Below, piece by piece: positions 32,158 through 40,694 of a stretch of 40,763 nucleotides of DNA (within the stretch, counting starts at the first letter, position 1; each line of letters opens with the position of its first letter). Below the pieces are notes generated by a model. It ran no database searches. It was not told where the DNA came from and saw only the letters and a program-made list of their open reading frames with translations. This DNA comes from Candidatus Heimdallarchaeota archaeon (GTDB lineage: Archaea > Asgardarchaeota > Heimdallarchaeia > JABLTI01). The stretch is from the NCBI GenBank assembly GCA_019894765.1, contig JAGXNT010000061.1:1-40763 (forward strand), given 5' to 3'. The position numbers and the translations under genes were made by a program.

Positions 32158-32640
32158 TTGACTGAATTAGAAACTCACTTTGCTCCTGCAGAAAGATTGG
32201 ATAACGATGACGTTTATTTACAAACAATAAAGGTACTTGGATTAAGAAAAGTTTTACCAGTTCTAAACATTCTACCAAATATGGTTGTCATATTAAATAA
32301 ACAAAGACAAGTTGTTTTTGCGAATTATGCATTTACCAAAATGATAGGGAAGAAGCGTTTTGAAGATGGTCTCGGTCAAAGACCCGGAGAACTAATTGAT
32401 TGCATACATGCCTATAATCACATTTATGGTTGTGGTACTGCTGAAGACTGCAGATACTGTGGGGCAGTTCTCACTGTTCTAAAAACACAAGAAACGGGTG
32501 AAACACAGGAAGGTGATGCAATTTTAACTGTAAATAAGAATAAGAAACATGTTTCACTAAAATTCAATATTATTGCTAATCCCTTACCTATAGAAGACCA
32601 AGTGCTTTATTTGGTTGTAATGATAGAAATTAAAGATTAA
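32158..32640 (+). CDS. Stand-alone PAS protein with Cys4 motif
   Basis: A 160-residue protein that is only the sensor half of the kinase at 1569: same opening (ETHFAPAERL), same LNKQRQVVFAN, and identical cysteine positions C82, C92, C98, C101 (CGTAEDCRYCG). No histidine kinase domain follows. It may compete with or feed the kinase, or be a relic of gene duplication. The start is TTG at 32158. Confidence 0.8.
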   Translation: MTELETHFAPAERLDNDDVYLQTIKVLGLRKVLPVLNILPNMVVILNKQRQVVFANYAFTKMIGKKRFEDGLGQRPGELIDCIHAYNHIYGCGTAEDCRYCGAVLTVLKTQETGETQEGDAILTVNKNKKHVSLKFNIIANPLPIEDQVLYLVVMIEIKD

Positions 32641-32675
32641 ATGAAGATATTATCATTTTCATTAATAATCAATTT

Positions 32676-33197
32676 TTACTCTATCTTAACTTCGAGATTT
32701 CGTATAAGTGTTGGATGATCTGGAATATTTTTGAGAGCTTCATGGTAAATATCTGGTTTAATCGTAATTGAGTCTAATTCGTTAGGATGAAACCATCGAA
32801 AAGTCATTTTTAGATCTTTCACATCTTTGTATCTTCCTTCTAACAATGTGAGATCTTTTTCATAACCAATAAATTCCTCTTGAGTTAATTTTTCTTCAGA
32901 ATCCAAAGGACTCACTAAAAATGTTAACTCTATAGCATGATACTTCTTTTCATCCATAATGAAGGAATTCTCTACAACCCATAGGAGTCTATCAACAGCA
33001 ATAGTTACACCAATTTCTTCTTGAAATTCTCTCTTAATAGCTTGTTCTGAAGACTCAAATATTTTAACTCCACCACCTGGAAGAACCCAAAAATCAATTA
33101 AACCCTCTGTAAAAAGAAGCACTCTTTCATCTTTGACAAGAACACCTGCAACTCGATAACCACCGAAGAAGCCAATATCTGAATGATCTTCTGTCAT
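32676..33197 (-). CDS. NUDIX hydrolase
   Basis: About 173 residues with a clear Nudix box, GGGVKIFESSEQAIKREFQE followed by EIGV, where the REFQEE glutamates bind metal. NUDIX enzymes cleave nucleoside diphosphate-linked compounds; the specific substrate cannot be told. ATG at 33197 follows a GGTTGAT site; TTG at 33206 is the other choice. Confidence 0.9.
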   Translation of the reverse strand: MTEDHSDIGFFGGYRVAGVLVKDERVLLFTEGLIDFWVLPGGGVKIFESSEQAIKREFQEEIGVTIAVDRLLWVVENSFIMDEKKYHAIELTFLVSPLDSEEKLTQEEFIGYEKDLTLLEGRYKDVKDLKMTFRWFHPNELDSITIKPDIYHEALKNIPDHPTLIRNLEVKIE

Positions 33198-33327
33198 TTC
33201 AATCAACCCTTTTACAACTGGTTAAGTTATAAAGTATTATTTTATTTTCTACAAAGAAGAAGTAATTTTCATTTTTTCTTTTGCTGTAAGGAAAGATATT
33301 TTATGTCGATAACCTTCATTAATAGTT

Positions 33328-34113
33328 ATGAAGGATGAAATTGCTCAAATAATGTCTCTGGTTGCTTATGGGAATGCATACCTTAAAGGCAAACCAGTAT
33401 CATATGATAAGAATCATCCAGCAGGTTTCCACTATCACAATATAAGGTTCGTTGAAAGGATTCCAAAAGATCTCTTAGCAAGAAAGGCAATAATTGCAGA
33501 AGATCCAAACAAGTGGTTTAGATTCTTGAAAGATAACAAGTATAATCGATTATACCTTTCTTTCCAACCATCCAGTAGCTTAGGTCTAAAAGATCATATT
33601 AGTTCTGCTTTTGTTGGAGGGGGTTGTCAGTGGAATATCATTGCAGAAAAAGGTGACAAATGCGATGTTTGGCAAACCAAATGGCAAGTGGAATTTGGAG
33701 ATTTGAAGGTTTATTATTTCCAACTTTTCAAAAATATCGACTTGCCGAAAATTACCAAGACAACAGTCGAACAAGCTAAATTATATCTGAAGGAAATTCT
33801 CAAGGATATGATTGATTTTACTGTAAAGAATGAACTTGCTAATTGGGAAAAAGTATTCCAATCAGCTTTAAATTTGCTACCAGTTGAAGAATCCTACAAA
33901 TTATTGCAAAATGGATTTCTACCTGAAGGTTGCTTCAAAATTGAAGCAGAACAAATTTTGACTGCATGTGATCAAGCTTGGGTGTTTGGTGGCATGGGTT
34001 CTTGGAATGATGTTGTCAGAGTAAAAGATTATGATCTCTACACTCGTCTTTCTGCTAATCTTTATGATACCTTATGCAAAGCTATGATTGCAGCAATTAA
34101 TAGCTATCCTTGA
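33328..34113 (+). CDS. Conserved-looking protein of unknown function
   Basis: A 261-residue soluble protein with no recognised domain. Noticeable features are GFHYHNIRFVERI near residue 32, FVGGGCQWNIIAEKGDKCDVW in the middle, and AWVFGGMGSWNDV near the end. No signal or membrane segment. It is divergent from the NUDIX gene and its length and codon use look normal. Confidence 0.7.
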   Translation: MKDEIAQIMSLVAYGNAYLKGKPVSYDKNHPAGFHYHNIRFVERIPKDLLARKAIIAEDPNKWFRFLKDNKYNRLYLSFQPSSSLGLKDHISSAFVGGGCQWNIIAEKGDKCDVWQTKWQVEFGDLKVYYFQLFKNIDLPKITKTTVEQAKLYLKEILKDMIDFTVKNELANWEKVFQSALNLLPVEESYKLLQNGFLPEGCFKIEAEQILTACDQAWVFGGMGSWNDVVRVKDYDLYTRLSANLYDTLCKAMIAAINSYP

Positions 34114-34191
34114 TGTAAATTTAGATTTAATTAAAATTAACTAAATTTCTAATCTAAAAATTATTAAAGAGAAATTATCTGGTTGTTAATT

Positions 34192-34737
34192 ATGCCTAGC
34201 GTACAAGCTATGATTGCTCTTGGGATAATTATTCTTGGAATTATCACTTTAGTTTCAATTTCATGGCCTAATAGGAGGGGAGCTCCTTACTGGCCAACTC
34301 GAATGAAGAAAGTCAAAAAGATGCTTGAAATGGCTAATGTTCAACCAGGAGAATTGGTTTATGATCTTGGTTGCGGTGATGGTCGAGTTATTGTTATGGC
34401 TGCTAGGAAATTCAAAGCTCGTGCAGTTGGAATTGAAATCGATTTATTTCGATTTCTTTGGTGCCAGTTTTTGATTACCATTTTAGGGTTACGTCGAAGA
34501 GTGAGAGTAAAATATGGTGATCTTTTTGCAAAAGATATTAGTGAAGCTGATGTGATTTTTTGTTACTTGCTTCAAAATACTAATGATAAATTGGAAAGCA
34601 AATTAATACAAGAACTTCGACCAGATGCCCGAGTAGTATCTAATACATTCCTTTTTTCTGCAATGCCACAAATTGGCATGGATAGTGTATTAGGATTCTA
34701 TGTTTACAATGTTGGAGTTCAACAAGAAGAGAATTAG
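34192..34737 (+). CDS. FAM173/aKMT-like methyltransferase, membrane-anchored (copy 2)
   Basis: A 181-residue paralogue of 29653-30189: N-terminal helix, GAPYWPTRMKKVKKML, VYDLGCGDGRVIVMAARKF, VGIEIDLFRFLWC, EADVIFCYLLQNTNDKLESK and RVVSNTFLF. ATG at 34192 is preferred over TTG at 34183. Two anchored copies suggest separate protein targets. Confidence 0.82.
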   Translation: MPSVQAMIALGIIILGIITLVSISWPNRRGAPYWPTRMKKVKKMLEMANVQPGELVYDLGCGDGRVIVMAARKFKARAVGIEIDLFRFLWCQFLITILGLRRRVRVKYGDLFAKDISEADVIFCYLLQNTNDKLESKLIQELRPDARVVSNTFLFSAMPQIGMDSVLGFYVYNVGVQQEEN

Positions 34738-34848
34738 ATTGTTTTTTCGAAGATTCTATAGAAAATGAATTTTAGTGAGAGAAATTTCTAATTTTGTTGA
34801 GATAAATGTTTATCTTTCTTTTCTGTGATGTGGTATTAGGTGAAGATA

Positions 34849-35502
34849 TTGAAGATTTACTCGTATGTAGTTAGGGATGACCGTGGGTTAGCTCCTAATC
34901 CATTTTGGGATCATTGCACTCTAGCATTGGATCAAGAATTAATCAGAAAAATCGCAAAAGTTGGAGATTGGGTTGTAGGGCTAAAAGAAAAATCCGGGAA
35001 ATTGGAAGATCATTATCTGCTCTTTGCAATGCAAATCACAGAGAAAATAACATTCGACGATTATTGGACTAATCCTCGTTTTCAGTTGAAAAGACCTGAT
35101 TTCTCTGTTGATGAAGAGATCTTTAGAATGGGAGATAATATCTATGAACTTGGTCCAGATGGAGAATTCATTCAACAGTATTCAGCACATTCTCGAGATA
35201 ACTTTGAAAGTGATGAGGAGTGGGAGAAACAAAAGAACGAAGACTTACATGGTGAATTTGTTTTAGTATCAGACAGGAAATTCTATCATTACTTCGGTCG
35301 TGAACCGGTCAAGATTCCATCAAAGGAATTAATTGATATTTTGTATTGTGATATTGGTCACAAGTGTATTGCGGATCCCGAAGTCCCACAAGAATTTCTT
35401 GATTTCATTGAGGAATTAAATAAACAAGAAAAAATTGGTTTCGTTAATCCTCCTGAAATTTGGCCTAAAGATGATGAAACATATGTGCAGTGCTGGGAAT
35501 AA
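34849..35502 (+). CDS. Nmad2-like protein (nucleotide modification associated)
   Basis: About 217 residues. The opening KIYSYVVRDDRGLAPNPFWD and CTLALDQELIRKIAKVGDWV match the domain called nucleotide modification associated domain 2, found near DNA-modification genes in some phages and bacteria. No DNA-modifying enzyme is adjacent here, so the role is open. GTG at 34840 lies within AGGTGA, so TTG at 34849 is preferred. Confidence 0.72.
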   Translation: MKIYSYVVRDDRGLAPNPFWDHCTLALDQELIRKIAKVGDWVVGLKEKSGKLEDHYLLFAMQITEKITFDDYWTNPRFQLKRPDFSVDEEIFRMGDNIYELGPDGEFIQQYSAHSRDNFESDEEWEKQKNEDLHGEFVLVSDRKFYHYFGREPVKIPSKELIDILYCDIGHKCIADPEVPQEFLDFIEELNKQEKIGFVNPPEIWPKDDETYVQCWE

Positions 35503-35581
35503 TTCTTCTAGCACATCGATTTTTTCCAGCTAGAAACACTTAAATTTGAGGTCTTATAAAAATAAGACTGAGTGGGTGCTT

Positions 35582-35947
35582 TTGTCCAAAAAATCAAAAA
35601 TTATATTTGAAGCTGAGAAAATCAAATCAGAGATGACTCTTGAAGAAATAGTAGCAGTAATTGCTACTGGAGATAGAAATTCTCCGGAATATGGTCTTAC
35701 TCTTATGATTTTAAAGAGTCTGGTAACTGGTAATCGATCTATTTCTAAAAATGAAATGTATGACATGTTTATGCGAAACAGGGAACACATTTCAAAAGCG
35801 AGTTTTTATCGAATACTGAATCGACTTATTGATAGAGGAATGGTTGTTTTTGATGAAGAAAGACAAATCTATGCTCCCTCTGTTATCTTTTCAAATTCTT
35901 TACAGAAACTAGCTATTGCTTGGGAATCCTTGGCTCTTTGGTTATGA
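35582..35947 (+). CDS. Winged-helix-like DNA-binding protein
   Basis: About 121 residues. LTLMILKSLVTGNRSISKNE and then HISKASFYRILNRLIDRGMV form a winged-helix pattern, ending in a hydrophobic tail (SLQKLAIAWESLALWL). The frame is open from TTG 35546, but TTG at 35582 follows GGGTG. It converges with the integrase gene and may be its regulator, which is not proven. Confidence 0.68.
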   Translation: MSKKSKIIFEAEKIKSEMTLEEIVAVIATGDRNSPEYGLTLMILKSLVTGNRSISKNEMYDMFMRNREHISKASFYRILNRLIDRGMVVFDEERQIYAPSVIFSNSLQKLAIAWESLALWL

Positions 35948-35966
35948 CAACAGCTTTTTCAGAATG

Positions 35967-37046
35967 TCACAGTAGATCTTTTTTCTCTAATTCTTTTCTT
36001 ATATCATGAGAAGATAAGTGGATATATTTTAAGACATTATTGATGTTCTTATGTCGAGTTATCCTTCTTACCCAGCCAATATCTAGTCCTTGTTTTATCA
36101 GGTTTGTTGCTCTGCTATGCCGAAGTGTGTAATATCTCACATCAAAACCAGCGAGTTTTGCAATGGGTCTAAAAACATGAGTAGCAAAATTATTTGCATG
36201 ATATTTTTTCCCTGTCTTTGTTGGGAAAAGAATGTCTTCCTCGTTATTGAGGTATTTGTAATTCTTCAAATAATCTCTCAAAAGTGAATTTAAGTTGTCA
36301 GAAATTGGCACTGCTTGTGGTTGCGAGTGCTTGAGTGGTTTCTCAATGAATATTTCCTTTTGATCCAAATCTAAATGTCCAAGTTTAAGGTTACACAATT
36401 CATCTGTTCTCAAAGCAGCTTCATAAGCTAACAGAATCATTGATTTCAATTTTAATCCATCAAAATAAAAGCAAACTTTAGGATACGATCTTTGTGCAGC
36501 AGATTTATAGCTTTTTGGCATTCGATATTTATTACATTTAATACAATCATCAGAACTAATTGTTGAATGTTGAAAAGTACAATATCTACTTGCAGTTTGA
36601 GCAATCTTTTGGATATCACTTGGTGACAATACTTCTGGGTTAAAATTCTCGTCATACTTTGGAGAGGGAATTCTAGTCCAATTTAGTTGCTTATCATTTA
36701 CCTCTAAAAATTTCTTTATCGTTGTCAGGTATTTATATAGACTTTTTCCGCCCAATTTTTTGGTTGTTTTGGAAAATACTTCAAGCTCAATTTTTGTGGG
36801 TGGTTTTTTGTAGATCCTCATAAATTGATTTACTAGATGTTTATTCCTTATCCACAACTGAAATTTCACAATATCATTTTCAGAAAGTTCTTGAAAATCA
36901 ATATTTTTTTCTTGAAGAAAAGATTCAAACCAAGTAAGAATATCAAGATACTGTCTGATAGTATGAATTGATCTCTCTTCTATTTCCATAAAACCTCTAA
37001 AGACGTTAATCTCTTCTTTGATCACACCAACACATCCTCTGAACAC
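35967..37046 (-). CDS. Tyrosine recombinase (XerA/integrase type) with Cys/His insert
   Basis: A 359-residue site-specific recombinase. N-terminal SAM-like DNA-binding domain (RSIHTIRQYLDILTWFESFL). Catalytic residues: R213 in ALRTDELCNL, a lysine near 236-239, R309 in YYTLRHSRAT (the usual HxxR appears as YxxR), H332 in RHKNINN and the nucleophile Y341 in LKYIHL. An insert at about 156-171 holds C156, H160, C168 and C171, a possible zinc site. The start may instead be GTG at 37025. No tRNA or attachment repeats were seen beside it, so a mobile island is not shown. Confidence 0.85.
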   Translation of the reverse strand: MFRGCVGVIKEEINVFRGFMEIEERSIHTIRQYLDILTWFESFLQEKNIDFQELSENDIVKFQLWIRNKHLVNQFMRIYKKPPTKIELEVFSKTTKKLGGKSLYKYLTTIKKFLEVNDKQLNWTRIPSPKYDENFNPEVLSPSDIQKIAQTASRYCTFQHSTISSDDCIKCNKYRMPKSYKSAAQRSYPKVCFYFDGLKLKSMILLAYEAALRTDELCNLKLGHLDLDQKEIFIEKPLKHSQPQAVPISDNLNSLLRDYLKNYKYLNNEEDILFPTKTGKKYHANNFATHVFRPIAKLAGFDVRYYTLRHSRATNLIKQGLDIGWVRRITRHKNINNVLKYIHLSSHDIRKELEKKDLL

Positions 37047-37219
37047 TAATTATAGAAACAGGATACTGAAATAAAAAGAAGAGTAACATCTAATATCATA
37101 TATCCATATTACACATGAAATTGGTTGTTTCTAAAACTCTTGAAAAACTACTAATAACAGTATTCGTAAGAAAATTAAAGTAAAACAACTACGAAAAGGA
37201 ATTATAACTTGGTGTCTAT

Positions 37220-37786
37220 ATGAGGAAGCTTTCAATCACTCTAGCAATCTTGGGAATAGCAGGTCTGCTTTTTGTCGCATTTGTTCCCTTTATGGTTATG
37301 TCCTTACCTGATGAGAAATTTGGTATAGAAGAAGGCCACATATGGATTTATTTTAATGGAAGAATAAAAATAGTTGAATTACTTCCTGGAGAAAACGTTA
37401 CTACTAATACAGATAGCAGTTATTGGGATTTTACTGGTGTTAAATATGGACAACATATTTTAGCTTTGATAGTTGCTGGTTCTTGTTTATTCCTTGTTGG
37501 AGGAGCTTATAAGGTAATTAATCCTATGAGAGAGGATAGAAGAATTAGTGCTGCATTAATGCTTTTTGGTGGAGTGGTAGGTTTAGGAGGAACACTTCTC
37601 ATAATGACATTCGTTAACAATCTTGCCAACTATTTTGTTTTAGATACAATACTCTATTACTATGGTTTTTATGGTGCACTTGGTATTTTCGGTTTGTATG
37701 TTCTAGTTGGAATTGTATTGTTAATTCAAGGATTCATTAAACCATTTCGTGAATTCGTTGATGATGATCCACTGGGAATACTTTAG
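37220..37786 (+). CDS. Four-helix membrane protein of unknown function
   Basis: A 188-residue protein with about four membrane segments (residues 5-30, 78-98, 110-133 and 150-175) and an outer loop rich in polar residues (IVELLPGENVTTNTDSSYWD). No family recognised. ATG at 37220 is followed by a typical signal-anchor. Confidence 0.7.
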   Translation: MRKLSITLAILGIAGLLFVAFVPFMVMSLPDEKFGIEEGHIWIYFNGRIKIVELLPGENVTTNTDSSYWDFTGVKYGQHILALIVAGSCLFLVGGAYKVINPMREDRRISAALMLFGGVVGLGGTLLIMTFVNNLANYFVLDTILYYYGFYGALGIFGLYVLVGIVLLIQGFIKPFREFVDDDPLGIL

Positions 37787-37972
37787 TTATTAAGAAATAA
37801 GCAATCTTCAATTTGTGCTCAAATCAAAAGAAAGAAATACTGCTTTTTGTTTTACAACGATTTGATTATGTTCATATAATCATTTAAAGAAATAAAGCGG
37901 CAACATAATAAATATAATTATGTTCACCCTATTGTATTGTTCCTCGAGTGTCTAGTTTGATGAAAGAAACCT

Positions 37973-39736
37973 TTGATAATTCATTATAGAAAAATAACTG
38001 GTTTGTCTGAACAAGATAAAACGTTCTTTGATACAATTACTACTATCATTGGAACCTCTATTCAACATCTTGAGGTTCTAGAGGATCTGAAATATAGTGA
38101 AGATCGGTATAAGAGTACAGTAGATACTCTACTCGATGGTATAACAGTAATTGAAAATTATAAAATTGTATATGTTAATGAAAGAGCTCTGGAAATTTAT
38201 GGCTATCCAAGAGAAGAATACCTGAAGATTTATGGATTTCTTGATTTAGCTCCAGAGAGTGAAAAGGAAAAATATGTGAAAGTAGTTCAAAGAATGCTCG
38301 CAAATCAAGAGTCTTTAGCAGAACAAGATTTCTGGATAACGAGAAGGGATGGTACGAATAGATTCGTCCGTAATAAAGTCTATGTTAGATATATAGATGG
38401 AAAACCTTTGAATATGTATATCGCTTCTTCAGATTTAACTAAAGGAAAAATTGCTGAAGATTCTTTGATTAGAGAAAGACTTATTTTCAAACTAGTTGCA
38501 GAAATTGCTTTGTTTTCAAGAGATTTAACAGAGCTCAATGAAAAAATGATTAGATCTTTAATGGATCTCTATGAATTCGATATGGGTTCCATTAGGTTGT
38601 TTGATGAAGCATCCAATAAATTAATACTAAGTTCAGAATTTGGTTTAACAGATTTACTCGGTGAAGAACCACAACCGGTTGATATAAGTGATACGGGCTT
38701 TTTAGTTACAAAAGTTGCTCGAGATAAAAAATCATTTTTCATATCAGATGTTGAAAACTCTGACCTAGAAGAAAGATTGCTTAATAGAACAAGGAAATTA
38801 AAAATAAAATGTGTTGTTGCATTTCCAATAATATCAGATAACGATGAATTAATCGGTACATTAAGTTTAGCATCCTATAAAACAAAGGAAATACCACAAG
38901 ATGATGTCATTTTCTTTGAATCAGTCATAAGATTATTAGCTACAGCAATAAGAAGAAAACAAGCAGAAGATGAATTAAGAAAACTGAATGAAGAATTAGA
39001 ACTACGAGTTCAGCAAAGAACTGCACAATTAGTTAGTGTGAATAAAGAATTAGAAGCATTTTCATACTCTGTTTCTCATGATTTGCGTACACCATTACGA
39101 AGTATTGATGGTTTTAGTCAAGCTTTACTCGAAGACTATACTGATCAACTAGATGAAACAGGACAAGATTATCTAACTAGAGTTAGGTCTGCTTGTAAAC
39201 GAATGAGTAATCTAATTGATGATATTTTATCTTTATCACGATTAACTCGAAAAAACATTGACTTAAGAGTAATCAATCTTAGCAAACTAGCAAATGAAAT
39301 TATTTCTGAATTCCAAGAGATTGAACCTGATCGCAAAGTAAATGTGAAAATAGAAAAGAACCTTCAAGCAGTTGGAGACCTAACACTAATTAGAACAGTT
39401 TTAGAGAATCTCTTTGGAAATGCTTGGAAATTTACTTCAAAGAAGTCGAAAGCAAGAATTCATTTTGGCAAAAAAATCATAAATAATGAAAAAGTGTACT
39501 TTATACAAGATGATGGTGTAGGCTTCAACCAAGCATACCAAGACAAGTTATTTGCAGTATTTCAAAGATTACATACGTACAATGAATTTGAAGGAACAGG
39601 AATTGGTTTAGCTATCGTTCAAAGAATTATTAATCGACATGGTGGTCGTGTCTGGGCAGAAAGTAAAATGTCTAAAGGGGCAACTTTTTATTTCACAATA
39701 CCTGCAGAGCATTCAGTTAAAGAAATTAATATGTGA
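37973..39736 (+). CDS. PAS-GAF sensor histidine kinase, N-terminus cut in a GAF domain
   Basis: A 587-residue cytosolic kinase. Residues 1-38 look like the end of a GAF domain (LSEQDKTFFDTITTIIGTSI). Then a PAS domain (about 45-155), a GAF domain (about 170-330), a coiled coil (328-362), a HisKA domain with H369 in SYSVSHDLRTPLRS, and an ATPase domain (NLFGNAWKFTS, DDGVGF, GTGIGLAIVQRI). A stop codon lies 12 bases before the TTG start, so the front GAF is truncated. It overlaps the ribosome site of the next gene, forming a kinase-regulator-regulator unit. Confidence 0.9.
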   Translation: MIIHYRKITGLSEQDKTFFDTITTIIGTSIQHLEVLEDLKYSEDRYKSTVDTLLDGITVIENYKIVYVNERALEIYGYPREEYLKIYGFLDLAPESEKEKYVKVVQRMLANQESLAEQDFWITRRDGTNRFVRNKVYVRYIDGKPLNMYIASSDLTKGKIAEDSLIRERLIFKLVAEIALFSRDLTELNEKMIRSLMDLYEFDMGSIRLFDEASNKLILSSEFGLTDLLGEEPQPVDISDTGFLVTKVARDKKSFFISDVENSDLEERLLNRTRKLKIKCVVAFPIISDNDELIGTLSLASYKTKEIPQDDVIFFESVIRLLATAIRRKQAEDELRKLNEELELRVQQRTAQLVSVNKELEAFSYSVSHDLRTPLRSIDGFSQALLEDYTDQLDETGQDYLTRVRSACKRMSNLIDDILSLSRLTRKNIDLRVINLSKLANEIISEFQEIEPDRKVNVKIEKNLQAVGDLTLIRTVLENLFGNAWKFTSKKSKARIHFGKKIINNEKVYFIQDDGVGFNQAYQDKLFAVFQRLHTYNEFEGTGIGLAIVQRIINRHGGRVWAESKMSKGATFYFTIPAEHSVKEINM

Positions 39737-39741
39737 TATAT

Positions 39742-40188
39742 ATGAGAAAATTGATACTACTCGCAGAAGACAATCCCGACGATGTATTGCTTACACAAAG
39801 AGCTTTCAAGAAGAGCAATATCGCTAATGAACTAATTATTGTCAAAGATGGACAAGAATGTCTAGATTATCTTTTTGCCGAAGGTAAATTCAAGGATCGA
39901 AATACCAACATTATGCCTGAGGTTATACTCCTTGATCTCAAAATGCCTAAAATGGATGGTTTGGAAGTTCTAAAAAGAATCAGAGATGACATTCGAACAA
40001 AACACTTACCCGTTGTTGTATTGACTACATCTAAAGAAGAGAAAGATATTGTGCAAAGCTACTGTTTCGGAGCGAATTCATACATTACAAAACCAGTGGA
40101 TTTTGATCAGTTTGTAGAATCCGTTAAGCAATTAGGACTTTATTGGTTAGTATTAAATCAGAAACCAAAAACACAATGTAGTGAATAA
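39742..40188 (+). CDS. Response regulator, Rcp1-like single receiver domain
   Basis: A 148-residue receiver domain without an output domain. E9-D10 and phosphoacceptor D65 (VILLDLKMPKMDG), T95 (VVLTTSKEE) and K117 (SYITKPVDF) are in place. The loop after the second helix (LFAEGKFKDRNTNIMPE) is typical of Rcp1-type regulators paired with PAS/GAF kinases. ATG at 39742 follows GTGAT, which overlaps the kinase stop. Confidence 0.92.
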   Translation: MRKLILLAEDNPDDVLLTQRAFKKSNIANELIIVKDGQECLDYLFAEGKFKDRNTNIMPEVILLDLKMPKMDGLEVLKRIRDDIRTKHLPVVVLTTSKEEKDIVQSYCFGANSYITKPVDFDQFVESVKQLGLYWLVLNQKPKTQCSE

Positions 40189-40190
40189 AA

Positions 40191-40571
40191 ATGTATGAGA
40201 AATTAAAGATACTTTACATCGAAGATTCCGAGAATGATGCAGTTTTGATGACACATCATTTGAAAGATCTTTGTCAAAATATCTATTTCAAAAGAGTGGA
40301 ATCAAGATCTGAATTAACTAAAGAGTTGAAGAAAGAGAAATGGGATATAATTATTATTGATAATGCCTTGCCTGCAATGTCAGCTTTAGAAGCGATTGAG
40401 TTAATAAAGAAGAAAAGGGTAGAAATACCGATGATTTGTGTCTCTGGTTCAGAGATGTATGGTATAAAAGATCAATGCATAAATGCTGGTGCAGAGGCCT
40501 TTGTTTTAAAAGATAATTCTGTTGAATTTATTAAAACTGTGGAAGAAATTCTAGAACAGTGTTTTGATTAA
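40191..40571 (+). CDS. Response regulator receiver domain
   Basis: A 126-residue receiver: YIEDSENDA, phosphoacceptor D in IIIIDNALPAMS, the conserved Ser/Thr in ICVSGSE and K in AFVLKD. It has no output domain and begins two bases after the previous gene. It may pass phosphate onward or act as a phosphate sink for the kinase. Confidence 0.9.
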   Translation: MYEKLKILYIEDSENDAVLMTHHLKDLCQNIYFKRVESRSELTKELKKEKWDIIIIDNALPAMSALEAIELIKKKRVEIPMICVSGSEMYGIKDQCINAGAEAFVLKDNSVEFIKTVEEILEQCFD

Positions 40572-40599
40572 AATTCGAAAATAATGGTAAAAGAAAAAC

Positions 40600-40634
40600 C
40601 AGGTAAGAGGTAAAAAGTAGTTGGTTCTTACCTG
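40600..40634. terminator. Hairpin between convergent genes at the right edge
   Basis: CAGGTAAGA (40600-40608) pairs exactly with TCTTACCTG (40626-40634), flanked by an A-rich side and a T-rich side. It can end transcription from both the regulator gene and the partial gene coming from the right. Confidence 0.65.
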
Positions 40635-40694
40635 AGTTTCTCTTCATCTTTTCTTGATTTTTTTGAGGGATATTCCAGACCAATTAAGTGAGCT

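Noticed and set aside
35546..37786. A mobile island bounded by the integrase
   Set aside because: No tRNA, no direct repeats that look like attachment sites and no other mobile-element genes were found next to it.
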